This document shows positions 9,292 to 19,753 of a stretch of 57,172 nucleotides of DNA, one piece after another. How positions within the stretch are numbered: position 1 is the first letter of the stretch; every line of letters begins with the position of its first letter. The stretch comes from Globomyces pollinis-pini (Eukaryota > Chytridiomycota > Chytridiomycetes > Rhizophydiales > Globomycetaceae). The DNA lies in assembly GCA_025399215.1 (NCBI GenBank), contig MU621189.1, positions 1-57,172 on the forward strand, given 5' to 3'. Below the pieces are notes generated by a model. It searched no databases and had not been told where the DNA came from. It saw only the letters and a list, made by a program, of their open reading frames with translations. The translations under genes were made by a program, and so were the position numbers.

Positions 9292-10886
9292 TCATTTTAA
9301 TGGCACAACGATTTCATCATGAATGGCTACCAAAGCATCCAATGCACGATTCTGATCAATAACACAAGAAATATTAATTTCCGAAGCCCCTTGGGAGATC
9401 ATTTCAATGTTTACATTATGTTTAGCCAAAGTGGAAAACATTTTTGAAGATATACCAACAGTATTTCTCATTAATTTACCAACTAATGATAGAATGACTT
9501 GATCTCTTAGAATATCAACCTAAAAATTAAATTATAAAGTATTTACAGTTCCATATTTACGGATATCAATCAAAGCCTTTTCTAGTTTTTCTTCAGACAT
9601 GACATTGTTTAATGCCATACTGACATGAACTTCGCTTGTCGAGATAAGATCAACCACAATTCCATGTTTATCCAAAATCAAAAAGGTTTGAGCCAAGAAA
9701 CCATGAGAAACGGATTTTCGGTTGGAATGAATGGTTACTACAATAACATTATCTTTGATGGTGACTGCTGTAGGATGTTTAGCACTTTCGGCATCGAAAA
9801 ACCCGGAATTTGTAGGTGATAAATTACGGGAATGGCCGTCTGGTAGAATAATAGTACCAGAGCCAGCAGGATTGAAAGTATTTTTGATTCGAATAGGAAT
9901 GGAGGCTCTAATACACTGTTCCATTGTGAAAGGATGAATCACTTCACTACCATAATAAGTCAATTCAGCTAAATATGAATATGATTGAGAAAACAATACC
10001 TGCTTCTTCAGGAGATATATAGGCCAACTTTTTAGCTCTTGGAACTTTTCGAGGATCTGCAGTAAAAATCCCATCCACTTCTTTCCAAATTTGTAATTCT
10101 TTAACTTTCAATCCAGCGGATATCAATGCAGCCGTCAAATCCGTATAACCTCTTCCAACCGTATCCAGCAGCGAACCTGGACAAGGTCCAAAGAAACCCG
10201 TCACCACACAAACATGTGTTTTATAAAATGGTGTTAATACTTCATTCAAGCGATCAGATAGATAATTATAAAATGATTGGTCCAATGAATTCTTTTCAAA
10301 CTTTTTGTTGATTAATTTATCAAGACTGATGTATTTTGTTGGAGTTCCTGTACTTTTTAATACAGCAGCAAATGTTCTAGCAGATAATTTTTCACCCACT
10401 GACATGATAATATCTTTAGATTTTGCTGATATTTCTTCAATAATCTAATACATAATTAATCATATACAATAAAATTACTTCAGCAGCAGCCATAAAAGAT
10501 CGAAGTTTATCACATTCCAAGGTGATATCCATTTCCAATTGTTTCAAAAGACTAGCATTTGCTTCTCCAGCCAACGCTTGTCTAGCAGCTGTAATATGTG
10601 AAGTTTGAATACTATCTACAATATCCAAATAACGTTGTGATTCCGGTTTTAATATTTCTTCCACCGCTTCTAATAACCTTGAAGTTGTACCTTCCTTTTT
10701 GTTTGTACCAGACATTGCAGAAAGTACAATAATAGGATTTTGAGATAATTTAACATGATTTACAATTTCAGCTACTTGTAATAAACGTTCAGCAGTTCCA
10801 ACTGAAGTTCCACCAAACTTTAGGACGACTGTATTGTTAATTTTGGATTTTTGTATACCTGGTTCTTTCAAGTTATCCATCAACAT
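9292..10886 (-). CDS. HOM3: aspartate kinase (aspartokinase)
   Basis: Four exons (10886-10479, 10444-10000, 9968-9547, 9519-9292) encode 500 residues, the length of fungal Hom3. Introns are 34, 31 and 27 nt. The protein phosphorylates aspartate in the first step toward threonine, methionine and homoserine. Visible features are the N-terminal KFGGTSVG nucleotide/substrate motif, the VVTGFFG segment, the WKEVDGIFTADPR motif, a SPEEAAELTYYGSEVIHP helix rebuilt across an intron, and two C-terminal ACT domains that normally bind the feedback inhibitor threonine. Animals lack the enzyme, so it supports a fungal assignment. The gene is convergent with PEX13. Confidence 0.93.
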
Positions 10887-11178
10887 GTAAGAAATATTGT
10901 TTGTGTTTTTTTTTAGATTTTACTGATTAGATGAAAGATGATTTGAAACAAGAATTTCTTTTTTAACGTGAAAATCAAAGAGAATTTCAATTTTGTTTTT
11001 TTGTTTTTTTTTTCTTGTTTTTTGATCTTTTTATTTGATTTAAAAAAGTAAAGAAATGTAAAAGAATCTTGAAATTAAAGAATTTTGGCTCACGTAATTT
11101 ATCCCACTTTGGTTACACAAACATCTTTGATCAAAAAATCAATACAGGGATGTTTTTTTGTTTATTACTATCTTGCTT
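10887..11178. other. intergenic between aspartokinase and Hook
   Basis: AT-rich with long T runs near 10990-11035. It holds the aspartokinase promoter and the Hook 3' end. Nothing else is seen. Confidence 0.4.
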
Positions 11179-13695
11179 TTAACGCTTCCTTGCATTCTCA
11201 TTCATTTGTTGTCGTTGTTGAGCTAACCATGATGTAGGTGCATTGGTATTGGCTCGTTGTTGAAATTGAATACCTAATTCATACCATGCTGACATAATCA
11301 ATCGCTGTTCTCGTCGCGCGGCTGCTCTAGTATCTTGCAACTCTTGGCGGGATCGGTCCAATTCTGCTTCCCGAATACGTAATGTACTTTCGAGAGAATT
11401 GATAGCCTCGGCAAAATTTTCCTAATCATGAATTCAATCAAATGTATACCGTAGTTCCAGCTTGAACCAACTCTTTAATTTTCTTATCTTGTGATAAAAT
11501 GAGCTACAGTTACATATAACCTGAACAATACCTATGTATAATTAGCATCTATCAATTTATACCTCTTTCGCTTGTTTCAAAGCAGTATGTAAATGCGTAT
11601 TCTGGTCATTAAATTGTCCCAACTTTTGAGTTGCAGTCACCAAAGACTTTGTAGTCTCATCTGTAGATCCATTTGTAGAATCCAAAACTGCCAATGATGC
11701 TTTTAAACTACTACAAAAAATGAATGTCTTGACAACAACTTACTTTGCATTCTTTTCCAATTCATGAAATCTGGTTTGTAAATCATTCAATCCATTTTCG
11801 GCTAATGCCTTTTCACCCTCCAATTTTTGAATTCTTGCATTCAGTTTTCGATTCTCATCCAACAACTGTCGCCCCTTTTCAGAAGCTACCAATGAATCTC
11901 GAGTAGAATCACGGATGGAGACTGACGAAGATCGTTTCATATCCGTTTCCGATTTCATCTTCATCAATTCTTTATTCGCTTGATTCAATTTGAAAATCAA
12001 TTCATGAGAAGCATCTCCTTGTGGTACAGACTTTAACTGTTCATTTTCATTCGATAATTGTAAGTTTGTTGTATACACTTTTTGATAATCCTAACAATAA
12101 ACAATCATCGATTCAAAACCTCTTGGAATTTGGATTTAAGTACATTAGCATCTTCTAATAAATTCTCAAGTACGACCACACGATTCAATTGTTTTGTAAA
12201 GTCGGCTTTTTGCTTTCGAAGAGCAGCAATCTCAAGTTCCAATTGTTCAATTTTGGCATTTCTAAGGTTAAACCAAAATAACATACGAAACGTCATTTCC
12301 ACCAGAATTGGCAACAGCGACTGTAATGTTAAAAATCAATAAAATACTGTTTAACTCTGCATCTTTCAAAGCATCTTCCAATTCCATGATTTTTTCCAGA
12401 TTTAATTCATTATCAGCTTCATGTCGTTTTATTTTAGTACGGGATTCTTTTGATTGGAAATCCAAATTGACCAATTCAACATGCAACTGACTATTTCGTT
12501 CTTCCAAAGCGGAGATTTGAGATTTATAAGTATCAATCAAAGGTTTCAATCCTGCCACTTTCTGGAATTGTTCTTCCAACGATTCATTTTTCTTTGTTTC
12601 CAATGCCAATTGTTCTTCCATGACCTGTAAAAGAGATGAGATATGGATCAATAAAGTACTTTGAAAGATTGTTTCAATTCTGATGATTCATCTATTTTTT
12701 TCTTGTACTTGTCTACCAAAGCTTCAGCTTTTTGAAGTTTATCAGCTACGGATTTAAATTCATCCAATTGGGCTTTCAACCGCATCGTTTGATCTTTATC
12801 TACATTAACTTCGTCCAACTAAAAAATAATCAAAATGAAAAATGATCTTACTTTCTCATTTAAAGTATGAAGTTTTAAATTTTGTTTTCGAACAGTTTCT
12901 TCCAACACATGTTTTTCTTGTTCAACCTTTTCAATTTGACCTTGATACTTTAACATCTCATTTTTAACAGCAGAATCCATATTGCCTTCTGTTGCCATGT
13001 TCGAAACTCGTTGTTCCAATTCCCGAATTCGTTCCAATAAAATCAAATTTTCACGTTTCAACTAATTTTAATGAATGTCAATAGTATACAATTGAACTTT
13101 CGGAATCAGTTATTGGAGTATCAATTGGACTAGTTGATCCATTGGAGGTAGCATCATTGGATGATAAATTTTTAATCATCTAAAAAATGGTTGTTTAGAT
13201 GATAATAAATACTGATTCAATAGCAACCATCAAATGAGTTTGACTCTCTTGCTTTAAAGTTTGAATTTTTTCAATAAAGGATTGATTTTCAGCTGATTGA
13301 ACAGCTAATGTCAAGACTAATGATCCAAATTTGATAATTTCAAGTTCATTAGATTCTTTTGCAATCAAAGTCAAATCAGGATGAGGTAAATGATTTGTTT
13401 TTTGTCTTAATACTTCTTCAAAGTAACCCATTGTTAATTTCAATAATCTTTTCAAGTTATTGAATTTCATCACCCAATTAGCTGATTCAATTGTTCTTAA
13501 TTTTTTAAACCATGATGGATCACTTTTAGAATTAGAAGATAGAATACTTACACTTCATTGAGGACAGTAGCAATTAATTGACCATCGGATAAATCTGATA
13601 GTGATCTTATTGGGTCACTACCACTGAATAAATTGAACTGTTTGTTATTGAATTTCTTTTAATTTCTTTACCCATTCTACCAAAGCGTTTTCCAT
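11179..13695 (-). CDS. Hook protein, dynein cargo adaptor
   Basis: Thirteen exons, high to low: 13695-13672, 13637-13552, 13522-13213, 13179-13090, 13061-12852, 12818-12660, 12624-12348, 12320-12287, 12261-12120, 12090-11744, 11710-11563, 11503-11450, 11421-11179. Together they make 707 residues, the usual Hook length (about 700-730). Residues 1-150 form the Hook domain, with the opening MENALVEW, an LSDGQL and a V-DPSWF motif. Long coiled coils follow to about residue 640. The C-terminal region has the family's SAWYELG and SWLAQQRQ motifs. Hook links dynein-dynactin to early endosomes through FTS and FHIP partners. Introns are 25-35 nt, except a 59-nt one that is two abutting units (see 11504-11562). 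Confidence 0.88.
11504..11562 (-). other. double tandem intron in Hook gene (31+28 nt)
   Basis: This 59-nt intron divides exactly into a 31-nt GT...AG unit (11532-11562) and a 28-nt GT...AG unit (11504-11531) with no base between them. Both have a TAAT/TAAC-like branch sequence near the 3' end. Removing both keeps the frame and the protein length. Confidence 0.8.
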
Positions 13696-13826
13696 TCAAA
13701 CGTAAACTTTTACCCTCTTACAAAAAGCCACAGAAAACTCTCCATTAGAACTTGAAATATATTAGGTTCTTTACTATTGAACTTGTAGTATATAAAGTTG
13801 ATAAAGAATTGGTATAAACAATGAAT

Positions 13827-15511
13827 TTATTTTTTTGAATTCTTTTGTGGATCTTGCATCTATACATTAACTCAAATTCAAAAAATACCCTTCGAGCTGG
13901 ATAATGAAACCAAGTCTTGTTGGCCGTAGAATCATGAAAAGAACTAATTGTAAACTATAAAATTAATTTACTTTTGTCCAGGAACTGGTCTCTCAGAAAA
14001 GTATGGGTGTTTTAATGCAACATCAGCACTGATACGAGTATCTGGATTGTATTCCAACATTTGAGCTAGTAGGTTATATCCATGTTCACTTTTGGAAGTC
14101 ACATTTCTTGAATGTGTTGCTTTGAGATTGAACGATTTCGATTGGTCGAATTCTTGTAATTTTGAATATTCACTTGTAAATTCAATACCAGGCCATCGAT
14201 CCTCTACTAAATTAGTTTTATGATCATTCACTGTTTGGAAAGCCCAAGATATCTATAATTTTGGCCATTTGATCTTTTTGGAATGGTATTGTTTTCTTAT
14301 CCATTTTCGCTTCTTCTCCTTTAAATAGTGGCTTTAGGAGTAATAGTTCGGCAAAGATACACCCAATGGCCCAAATATCAATACCTTTTGTATAGTGTCT
14401 AGAACCAAGCAACAACTCTGGAGATCGATACCTATTTTGGTTATTCTAAAGATTACATACCTGTTTAATTGGTTTGCGATTGACCTTACCAAATTGTGAC
14501 AACTACCTTATCACCGTAATATAGTGTATGTAACGGTTCTTGAAAGAGTCTTGCCAAACCCTAGATTTAATGTTTTGCAAATAGTACCAAATCACCTACA
14601 AAGTATTAGTAAGATCCAACATGAACGACTATTGAAAATAAAAATCCTCATATTCAAGATTGACTTGAAGTCAATCCTATTTTAATGGATTAGAATCAGA
14701 CATTCATGTGTTTTTTCTTTACAAACCACATTGAAAAGTGTCACTTTTTAATGTTGATTGGTACAGAAAACCACCATTGTTGAATGTATTTAACTGTTAA
14801 AAGAAACGAGTATGTATGAATCCAACTTACCAATTTTGACCACACCAGAAGATGAGACCATAATATTAGCAGGTTTCAAATCTCTATGCAGAACCCAATT
14901 AGCTATGATGAGAAAGAGTCCATATATACAGTGTAAGAAAGCGACACCATTAAGAAGTTGCCACAAGAAAGATTTGACGGTATATTCAGGCATTGATTTA
15001 CGTTCCTGTTGACTATGAAAATGCAAGATTTGCTATGGATGAATGAGTGGGAGTATACCAGTAGGTCATGTTCAGCATAATCAAAAATCATAGCAATGGA
15101 TCTATCTTTTGGGTCTAATATGACCTAATGAATGAGATTAATTTAAAAAAACTTGTTCTAGGAAGATAACGTTTACGTGAATGAGTTCTCTACATAAACC
15201 AATTTCACGACACGCTGATTGAGAGATACCACTTGATAGAGCAGCTTCACCTTCTTTATCAGGTTTAAATTTTTTGATAGCATATTGATTTAAATTTTGA
15301 ATATTTTTTTTTGATCTTTATATTTAGTTTTGTTTGATTGATACTTTATTTTCTTTGCTTTGAATACATTTCCATAAGTACCGGACGAGATGAAACCTTT
15401 TAATAAGAGAGTAAGAATACCTAAAGTTTCGTATTGATTGTGTAATAATAATCTATTTGAATCTTTTAAAGATTTAAAAGTTGAGAAATTTGATAATTTA
15501 GTAGATTCCAT
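13827..15511 (-). CDS. CDK8: Mediator kinase CDK8 (Ssn3/Srb10)
   Basis: Twelve exons, high to low: 15511-15421, 15396-15345, 15315-15153, 15124-15059, 15032-14930, 14902-14831, 14595-14588, 14560-14490, 14431-14232, 14206-13972, 13943-13889, 13859-13827. Together they make 382 residues. CDK8-specific features are the SACREIGL helix in place of [24 protein letters not shown], a DLGLARLF activation segment without a phosphorylatable Thr, [20 protein letters not shown], and a C-terminal YPARR motif like that of fungal Ssn3. With cyclin C it forms the Mediator kinase module that modulates RNA polymerase II. Exon 7 is only 8 nt and supplies the Asp-Leu of DLG. The preceding intron is 235 nt, the longest in the window. 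Another intron is a 29+29 tandem. The gene is divergent from the Rieske gene (105 bp between starts). Confidence 0.9.
14432..14489 (-). other. double tandem intron in CDK8 (29+29 nt)
   Basis: A 58-nt intron in the Trp codon of IWYRSPE. It splits exactly into two 29-nt GT...AG units (14461-14489 and 14432-14460) with a zero-length exon between them. The single-unit size matches all other introns in the window. Confidence 0.8.
14596..14830 (-). other. 235-nt outlier intron of CDK8
   Basis: The only intron above 42 nt that does not divide into abutting AG|GT units. It contains a short perfect palindrome around 14660-14685 (ATTGACTTGAAGTCAAT core). It ends next to an 8-nt microexon (14588-14595). 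No ORF or RNA family was recognised inside. Confidence 0.6.
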
Positions 15512-15616
15512 GGACCTTTTAGTTTATATTCAAGTATATTTTACTAGTAGTGGTAGTAGTAGTGGTAGTAAGGTAACAAAAGCCACAAGAAATCTTTTTA
15601 TTTTATTTTCACAAAA
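15512..15616. promoter_or_regulatory. bidirectional promoter CDK8 / Rieske
   Basis: The 105-bp gap between divergent start codons contains a TAG/TGG trinucleotide run (about 15541-15570) and a T-rich tract. No TATA box is obvious. Confidence 0.4.
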
Positions 15617-16426
15617 ATGAGAGGATTAATCAACTCTACAAAATTCATCACTTCTTCCTATACTAAAAATATTAAAAAATGTAACTTATTTAATACTCAT
15701 TTTTATAGCTGCTTTATTATCAAACATTCGACTTGCTTCAAACGTTACTAAAGCTACTGATGACACTCATATCGCTAATCCTCCTAAAAAAATGAGTTAC
15801 TATATGAAAGATACTAAATCTTACAATGACCAAGTATCTCGTAACTCAGCTTACATGATGGTCGGCGCTTACAGTATGGTTGGGGCTATGGCTGCTAAAA
15901 ATGCTGTCACCGATTTCTTGGTCAATTTGTCAGCTTCTGCTGATGTATTGGCTTTATCAAAAGTAGAAGTGAGCATGGCTACCATCCCTGAAGGTAAAAA
16001 CGTTGTCATCAAGTGGCAAGGTAAACCTGTATTTATCAGACACAGAACTGCTGATGGTAATTAGAATCATAGTTCATTTGTAGAAATCGAGGAAGCAAAC
16101 AGTGTTTCCATTAATGACCTTCGTCACAAAGAAACTGATGCAGAACGTGTCAAGAATCCTTCTTGGTTGGTCATGTTGGGAATTTGCACTCATTTAGGTT
16201 GTGTTCCTGTTGGTGAAGGTTAGTACATGTTATTGACTTATTATTTTTAGGTATTTAAACTATTTTTTTCTTATTTTTAGCTGGTGAATATGGTGGTTGG
16301 TTCTGTCCTTGCCACGGTTCCCATTATGATATCTCTGGAAGAATTAGAAAAGGTCCTGCACCTCTCAATTTGGATATTCCAGAATATGTCTTGGATGAGG
16401 AAAATCAAGTCATCATTCTTGGTTAA
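15617..16426 (+). CDS. RIP1: ubiquinol-cytochrome c reductase Rieske protein
   Basis: Four exons (15617-15680, 15709-16056, 16084-16218, 16281-16426) encode 230 residues. It carries the [2Fe-2S] cluster of mitochondrial complex III. The sequence shows a Ser/Thr/Lys-rich mitochondrial presequence, a Gly/Ala-rich transmembrane and hinge region ([16 protein letters not shown]), and the cluster motifs CTHLGCVP and CPCHGSHYD, followed by [13 protein letters not shown]. All cluster ligands (two Cys, two His) and the two disulfide Cys are present. Introns are 28 and 27 nt, plus a 62-nt one composed of two abutting units just before the second cluster motif (16219-16280). Mitochondria with a working bc1 complex are implied. 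Confidence 0.95.
16219..16280 (+). other. double tandem intron in Rieske gene (32+30 nt)
   Basis: 16219-16250 and 16251-16280 are each complete GT...AG introns with pyrimidine-rich 3' ends ending in TTTTTAG. They abut directly. Removal of both joins GGT-GAA-G to CT-GGT, giving the expected Glu-Ala-Gly-Glu-Tyr-Gly-Gly-Trp of the Rieske fold. Confidence 0.85.
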
Positions 16427-17023
16427 TATACGGCATGTAAAGCTCATTACTATTTTGTTGTATTTGAAATGAACATGTCCCATCTACTCAATTTCATTAC
16501 CACAGGATGGGACATTCTTTTTCCACACTCTTTTTTACCTATCCAAATAGTACTAGATCTCAATTTTTGAACGATTCAATATTGTCATGGGTTCATATCA
16601 GAATCTTCATGATAGTTTGTCCGCAGGACTTGAAAAAAATCTCGAATATTTGAGACGTAACAATTTCATAAAAATACTCTAAGAATGTGTAGTTGAGAAA
16701 GTAAAACTAGAATCTAAGAATGTGTAGTTAAGAATGTAATACTAGAATCATTTTATCAAAACTGTATCAGAATTCCTAAGGTGAACTACATTATATTGCA
16801 AATGATGTTCAAAGAATAATACACGTAATAAAGGATATTGGTACAGCTCAAAAACAGTGTAAATACATCAGCTGTATTGCTTATTAATGTTTTCCAATTG
16901 CTGCGTAGAAATCATTTCTGTTTACGAAATACTTTATTGAACTGAAAAATCCGTCACCAAAATACAGATAAATCATTATATAGTGTTATTTTCTGGGTTT
17001 TGCTACTGATGAATGAAAAAGAA
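16427..17023. other. intergenic between convergent Rieske and AK7 genes
   Basis: About 600 bp that must hold two 3' ends. Apart from a 35-bp direct repeat (16681-16750) nothing was recognised. Confidence 0.45.
16681..16750 (+). repeat. two-unit 35-bp tandem repeat
   Basis: 16681-16715 and 16716-16750 are near-identical 35-bp units starting AAGAATGTGTAGTT and ending ACTAGAATC. They differ at a few positions and lie in noncoding DNA between convergent genes. Confidence 0.75.
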
Positions 17024-19530
17024 TCAAACCTTAAAAAGGTACTCTGCTAAATAATCAATTGGATCTTCTGGTCTGACTTTGGCAACTTCAATCAATCCAG
17101 CCGTCAAAGTCGGCATAACATACTTGACAAGATAATTTCGTAAAGGTTCTGATTGAATTTCCAAAACTTCCTGTTCTTGTTTACGAACTTGTTCAATTCG
17201 AGCATTCTTTAGATTAAATAGTTATTAGTTACCCATTCCGCTGTGACCTTTTTATGACGTTCGAATTCTTCTTGCTCTCTCTTTTTACGTTCTTCTGTTG
17301 CTATTGCTTCTGCTTTCAACTAAAATGTCTCAATAAGAATGATATACTCTTTGAATCTCAGCTTCTCGTTTTTCATTTGCAATTTGTTCAGGAGATGGAC
17401 CATAATTTCTAGGTGTACCCAACTCTTTTTGGATTTGATCAAAAATAGTAGATGCATCCATAATTTCTGTTTGTAATGTTACCAATCCAATTTCAAGTTC
17501 ATCAAAGTAATTTAAAACCGTTGCTTCATCAGTATTATTTTTTCGATATTCTTCTAATCGTTTGGTAAGTGCTTTAAATATATGAATTTCGAAAATGAAA
17601 TACCTTCTTCCGAGTTCTTGGTTCCAGCAACAGCAGATTCTGGTAATTTCATGACTCTTTGTTTGATAAATTGATCAGATGCATCAATTGTAAATACAAA
17701 CTCTGGTGAGACTTGATCATCTACAGCAGGAATAAGTCGATCTTCTTTCACATCATCATCAGATGCTAAAAATATTAATAGAGATTCAATGGTACGTTTG
17801 AAAATATCTTGAGCTTCATCCATTACTGAAGGGTAACTATATATCTTAGTATCAAGTTATTATACCCATCCAAGATGTAACCTTGATTTCTACATGGCAT
17901 GGATCGAATTTTATCTCGCACGAAACTGATTGTATGCGACATTGGCAATTTACCATTATTAGCCTTCATAGATTCTTTCAAATCATTGAGTAGTTCTTTA
18001 TCAGCCTCTAAATCAACTTCATCGCCTTCTGGATTTGGAATCGTTCCATTCACACGTTGTTCCTGTTTATTCAATTTCACATTGAAAATTACCAAGTTTG
18101 TAAGTGCTTGTTGTACGATTTCATCAGCTTCCAAGTAATGGATTTGATATTGTTGAGCTACTTTTTGTGCAAAATAACTCTTTCCACTTGCTGGTGGACC
18201 ATGCATGACAATCTTCAATGCCCATAATCCACGTGCATCTTTATATTCTTGTATAATTGTCTGAAGATTTTCAATTAAACCACTCTAAGAAGGAAGGAGG
18301 TTAAATTTGATATGTTACCTCATATTTCCATTCTAAACCTATATCTTTGATATAAGCTGGATCCATTCTCAAGTTGACAGTCAACATATCATAATCGGCT
18401 TGTGAAAATTGTTTATCAAGAAATAATTCTTCTTTAGTTACTTTCTTGACAACACCATTTGATAATGATTCTGCAATAGCCTACAATAATAGTTTAGATA
18501 GGATTTAAATACTTTGGTGATTTCGAACAAAGTATGTTTACTCTCATCTACAGCCAAGATATATTTCGTCTCTGGAGTGGCTTCGATAACATCCACTGTG
18601 ATACTAATCAAATCATCCAAATGAATGCAAGGTAGAGTATTAGCACCTTCCCCATAACAAGGTAAGAAAGCATCATTATGCCATGCACTCTACAATCATC
18701 AAAAAAAAAATCATCAAACTAACCTTGAATAAATAGTGAAATATGGAATCACCAGAATGATATACCAATCCAGATGCAATCACAAATCCTTTAAATTTCT
18801 CTTTTTTACTATATTTAACCAAAAGTTTCTCAAATGAAAGGTGATTCTTGAAATTTGGATGTGGTTTTCGTCTACGATATTCATCTTCTGCAAATGGTGT
18901 TTCCGATTCTTCCGAATCTAATTTTGTCTTGGCCCAAGTCATGACTGTAGATATAGCCACAAAAATCTTTGGTTTCTCAAATGTATCGATCAATGGTGCT
19001 AAAACTATACATTAGACGTTGATATAAAATAGATTACAATTTAATGCCCAATTGGCTTCTTCCAAATTCGTTAATAAATCATACACAATCACATCAGATT
19101 CTAGTAATAGTCGTTTTGCTTGTTCAATATCAGTTGTCTATTTTGTCAGTATAAATGTTATTACTGGAACACATTCCGTTACGGATTTTGGTTTAGTACC
19201 GACTATAGGAATTCTTTCTATAGCTTCACGTCGACTAGCATCTTTCTTCTTATCTCCAGTCTCAATCATCTTTCCAGGTTTTGCAGGATGTTTGATTGGA
19301 CTATGAACAGAGATAGTAGATTCATCATTGTTTAGAAACGTTCCTACTACCACATAAGGTTCTTTTGGTGGTTTTTCGGTTTTGTTTAAAGCATCTGGAT
19401 TGGTTTCTACCAATTGGTCTTCTTCTTCTTCAACTTCCTCTTCATGTCGTGACCCCACTAGTGTTTTTGATAACAAATCAGCAAGGTTATGTCCAAATGG
19501 AGCATCAATGCTTTGAACAAATACTTTCAT
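17024..19530 (-). CDS. AK7: adenylate kinase 7 (flagellar, with Dpy-30 motif)
   Basis: Ten exons, high to low: 19530-19165, 19137-19038, 19004-18724, 18689-18513, 18480-18319, 18284-17866, 17836-17604, 17571-17348, 17319-17233, 17206-17024. Together they encode 743 residues, close to human AK7 (723). The N-terminal half is an NAD-epimerase-like domain with the AK7-typical [10 protein letters not shown] and [13 protein letters not shown] segments. The second half is the adenylate kinase domain: a P-loop GPPASGKSY, then [14 protein letters not shown] for AMP binding, and LPESAVAGT. The C-terminus has a charged coiled coil and a Dpy-30 dimerisation helix ([16 protein letters not shown]). AK7 works in cilia and flagella to buffer adenine nucleotides, so the organism probably makes flagellated zoospores. 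The start was chosen at the ATG before KVFVQS. An in-frame ATG upstream is possible. Confidence 0.9.
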
Positions 19531-19753
19531 TTTTTGTTGATTACTATTAATGTGTGTTTTTTCTTGTTTCTGTTTGGTCGAAAATCGCGTCAATTTTTTT
19601 GATCGTGTTTTTAAAGTTACAAAGTTGATCAATCTGATATTGAAATTATTGATAAACGTTTAGGACATCATATAAATTAAATATAACGTTTAATAATTCT
19701 GAAATATTTATATTGATATTATGATCAAGATATAAAAACAAATAGTACATGAT

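Noticed and set aside
14596..14830. Tandem-intron interpretation of the long CDK8 intron
   Set aside because: It has internal GT and AG sites, but no AG|GT junction that would divide it into abutting units, so it is treated as one ordinary long intron.
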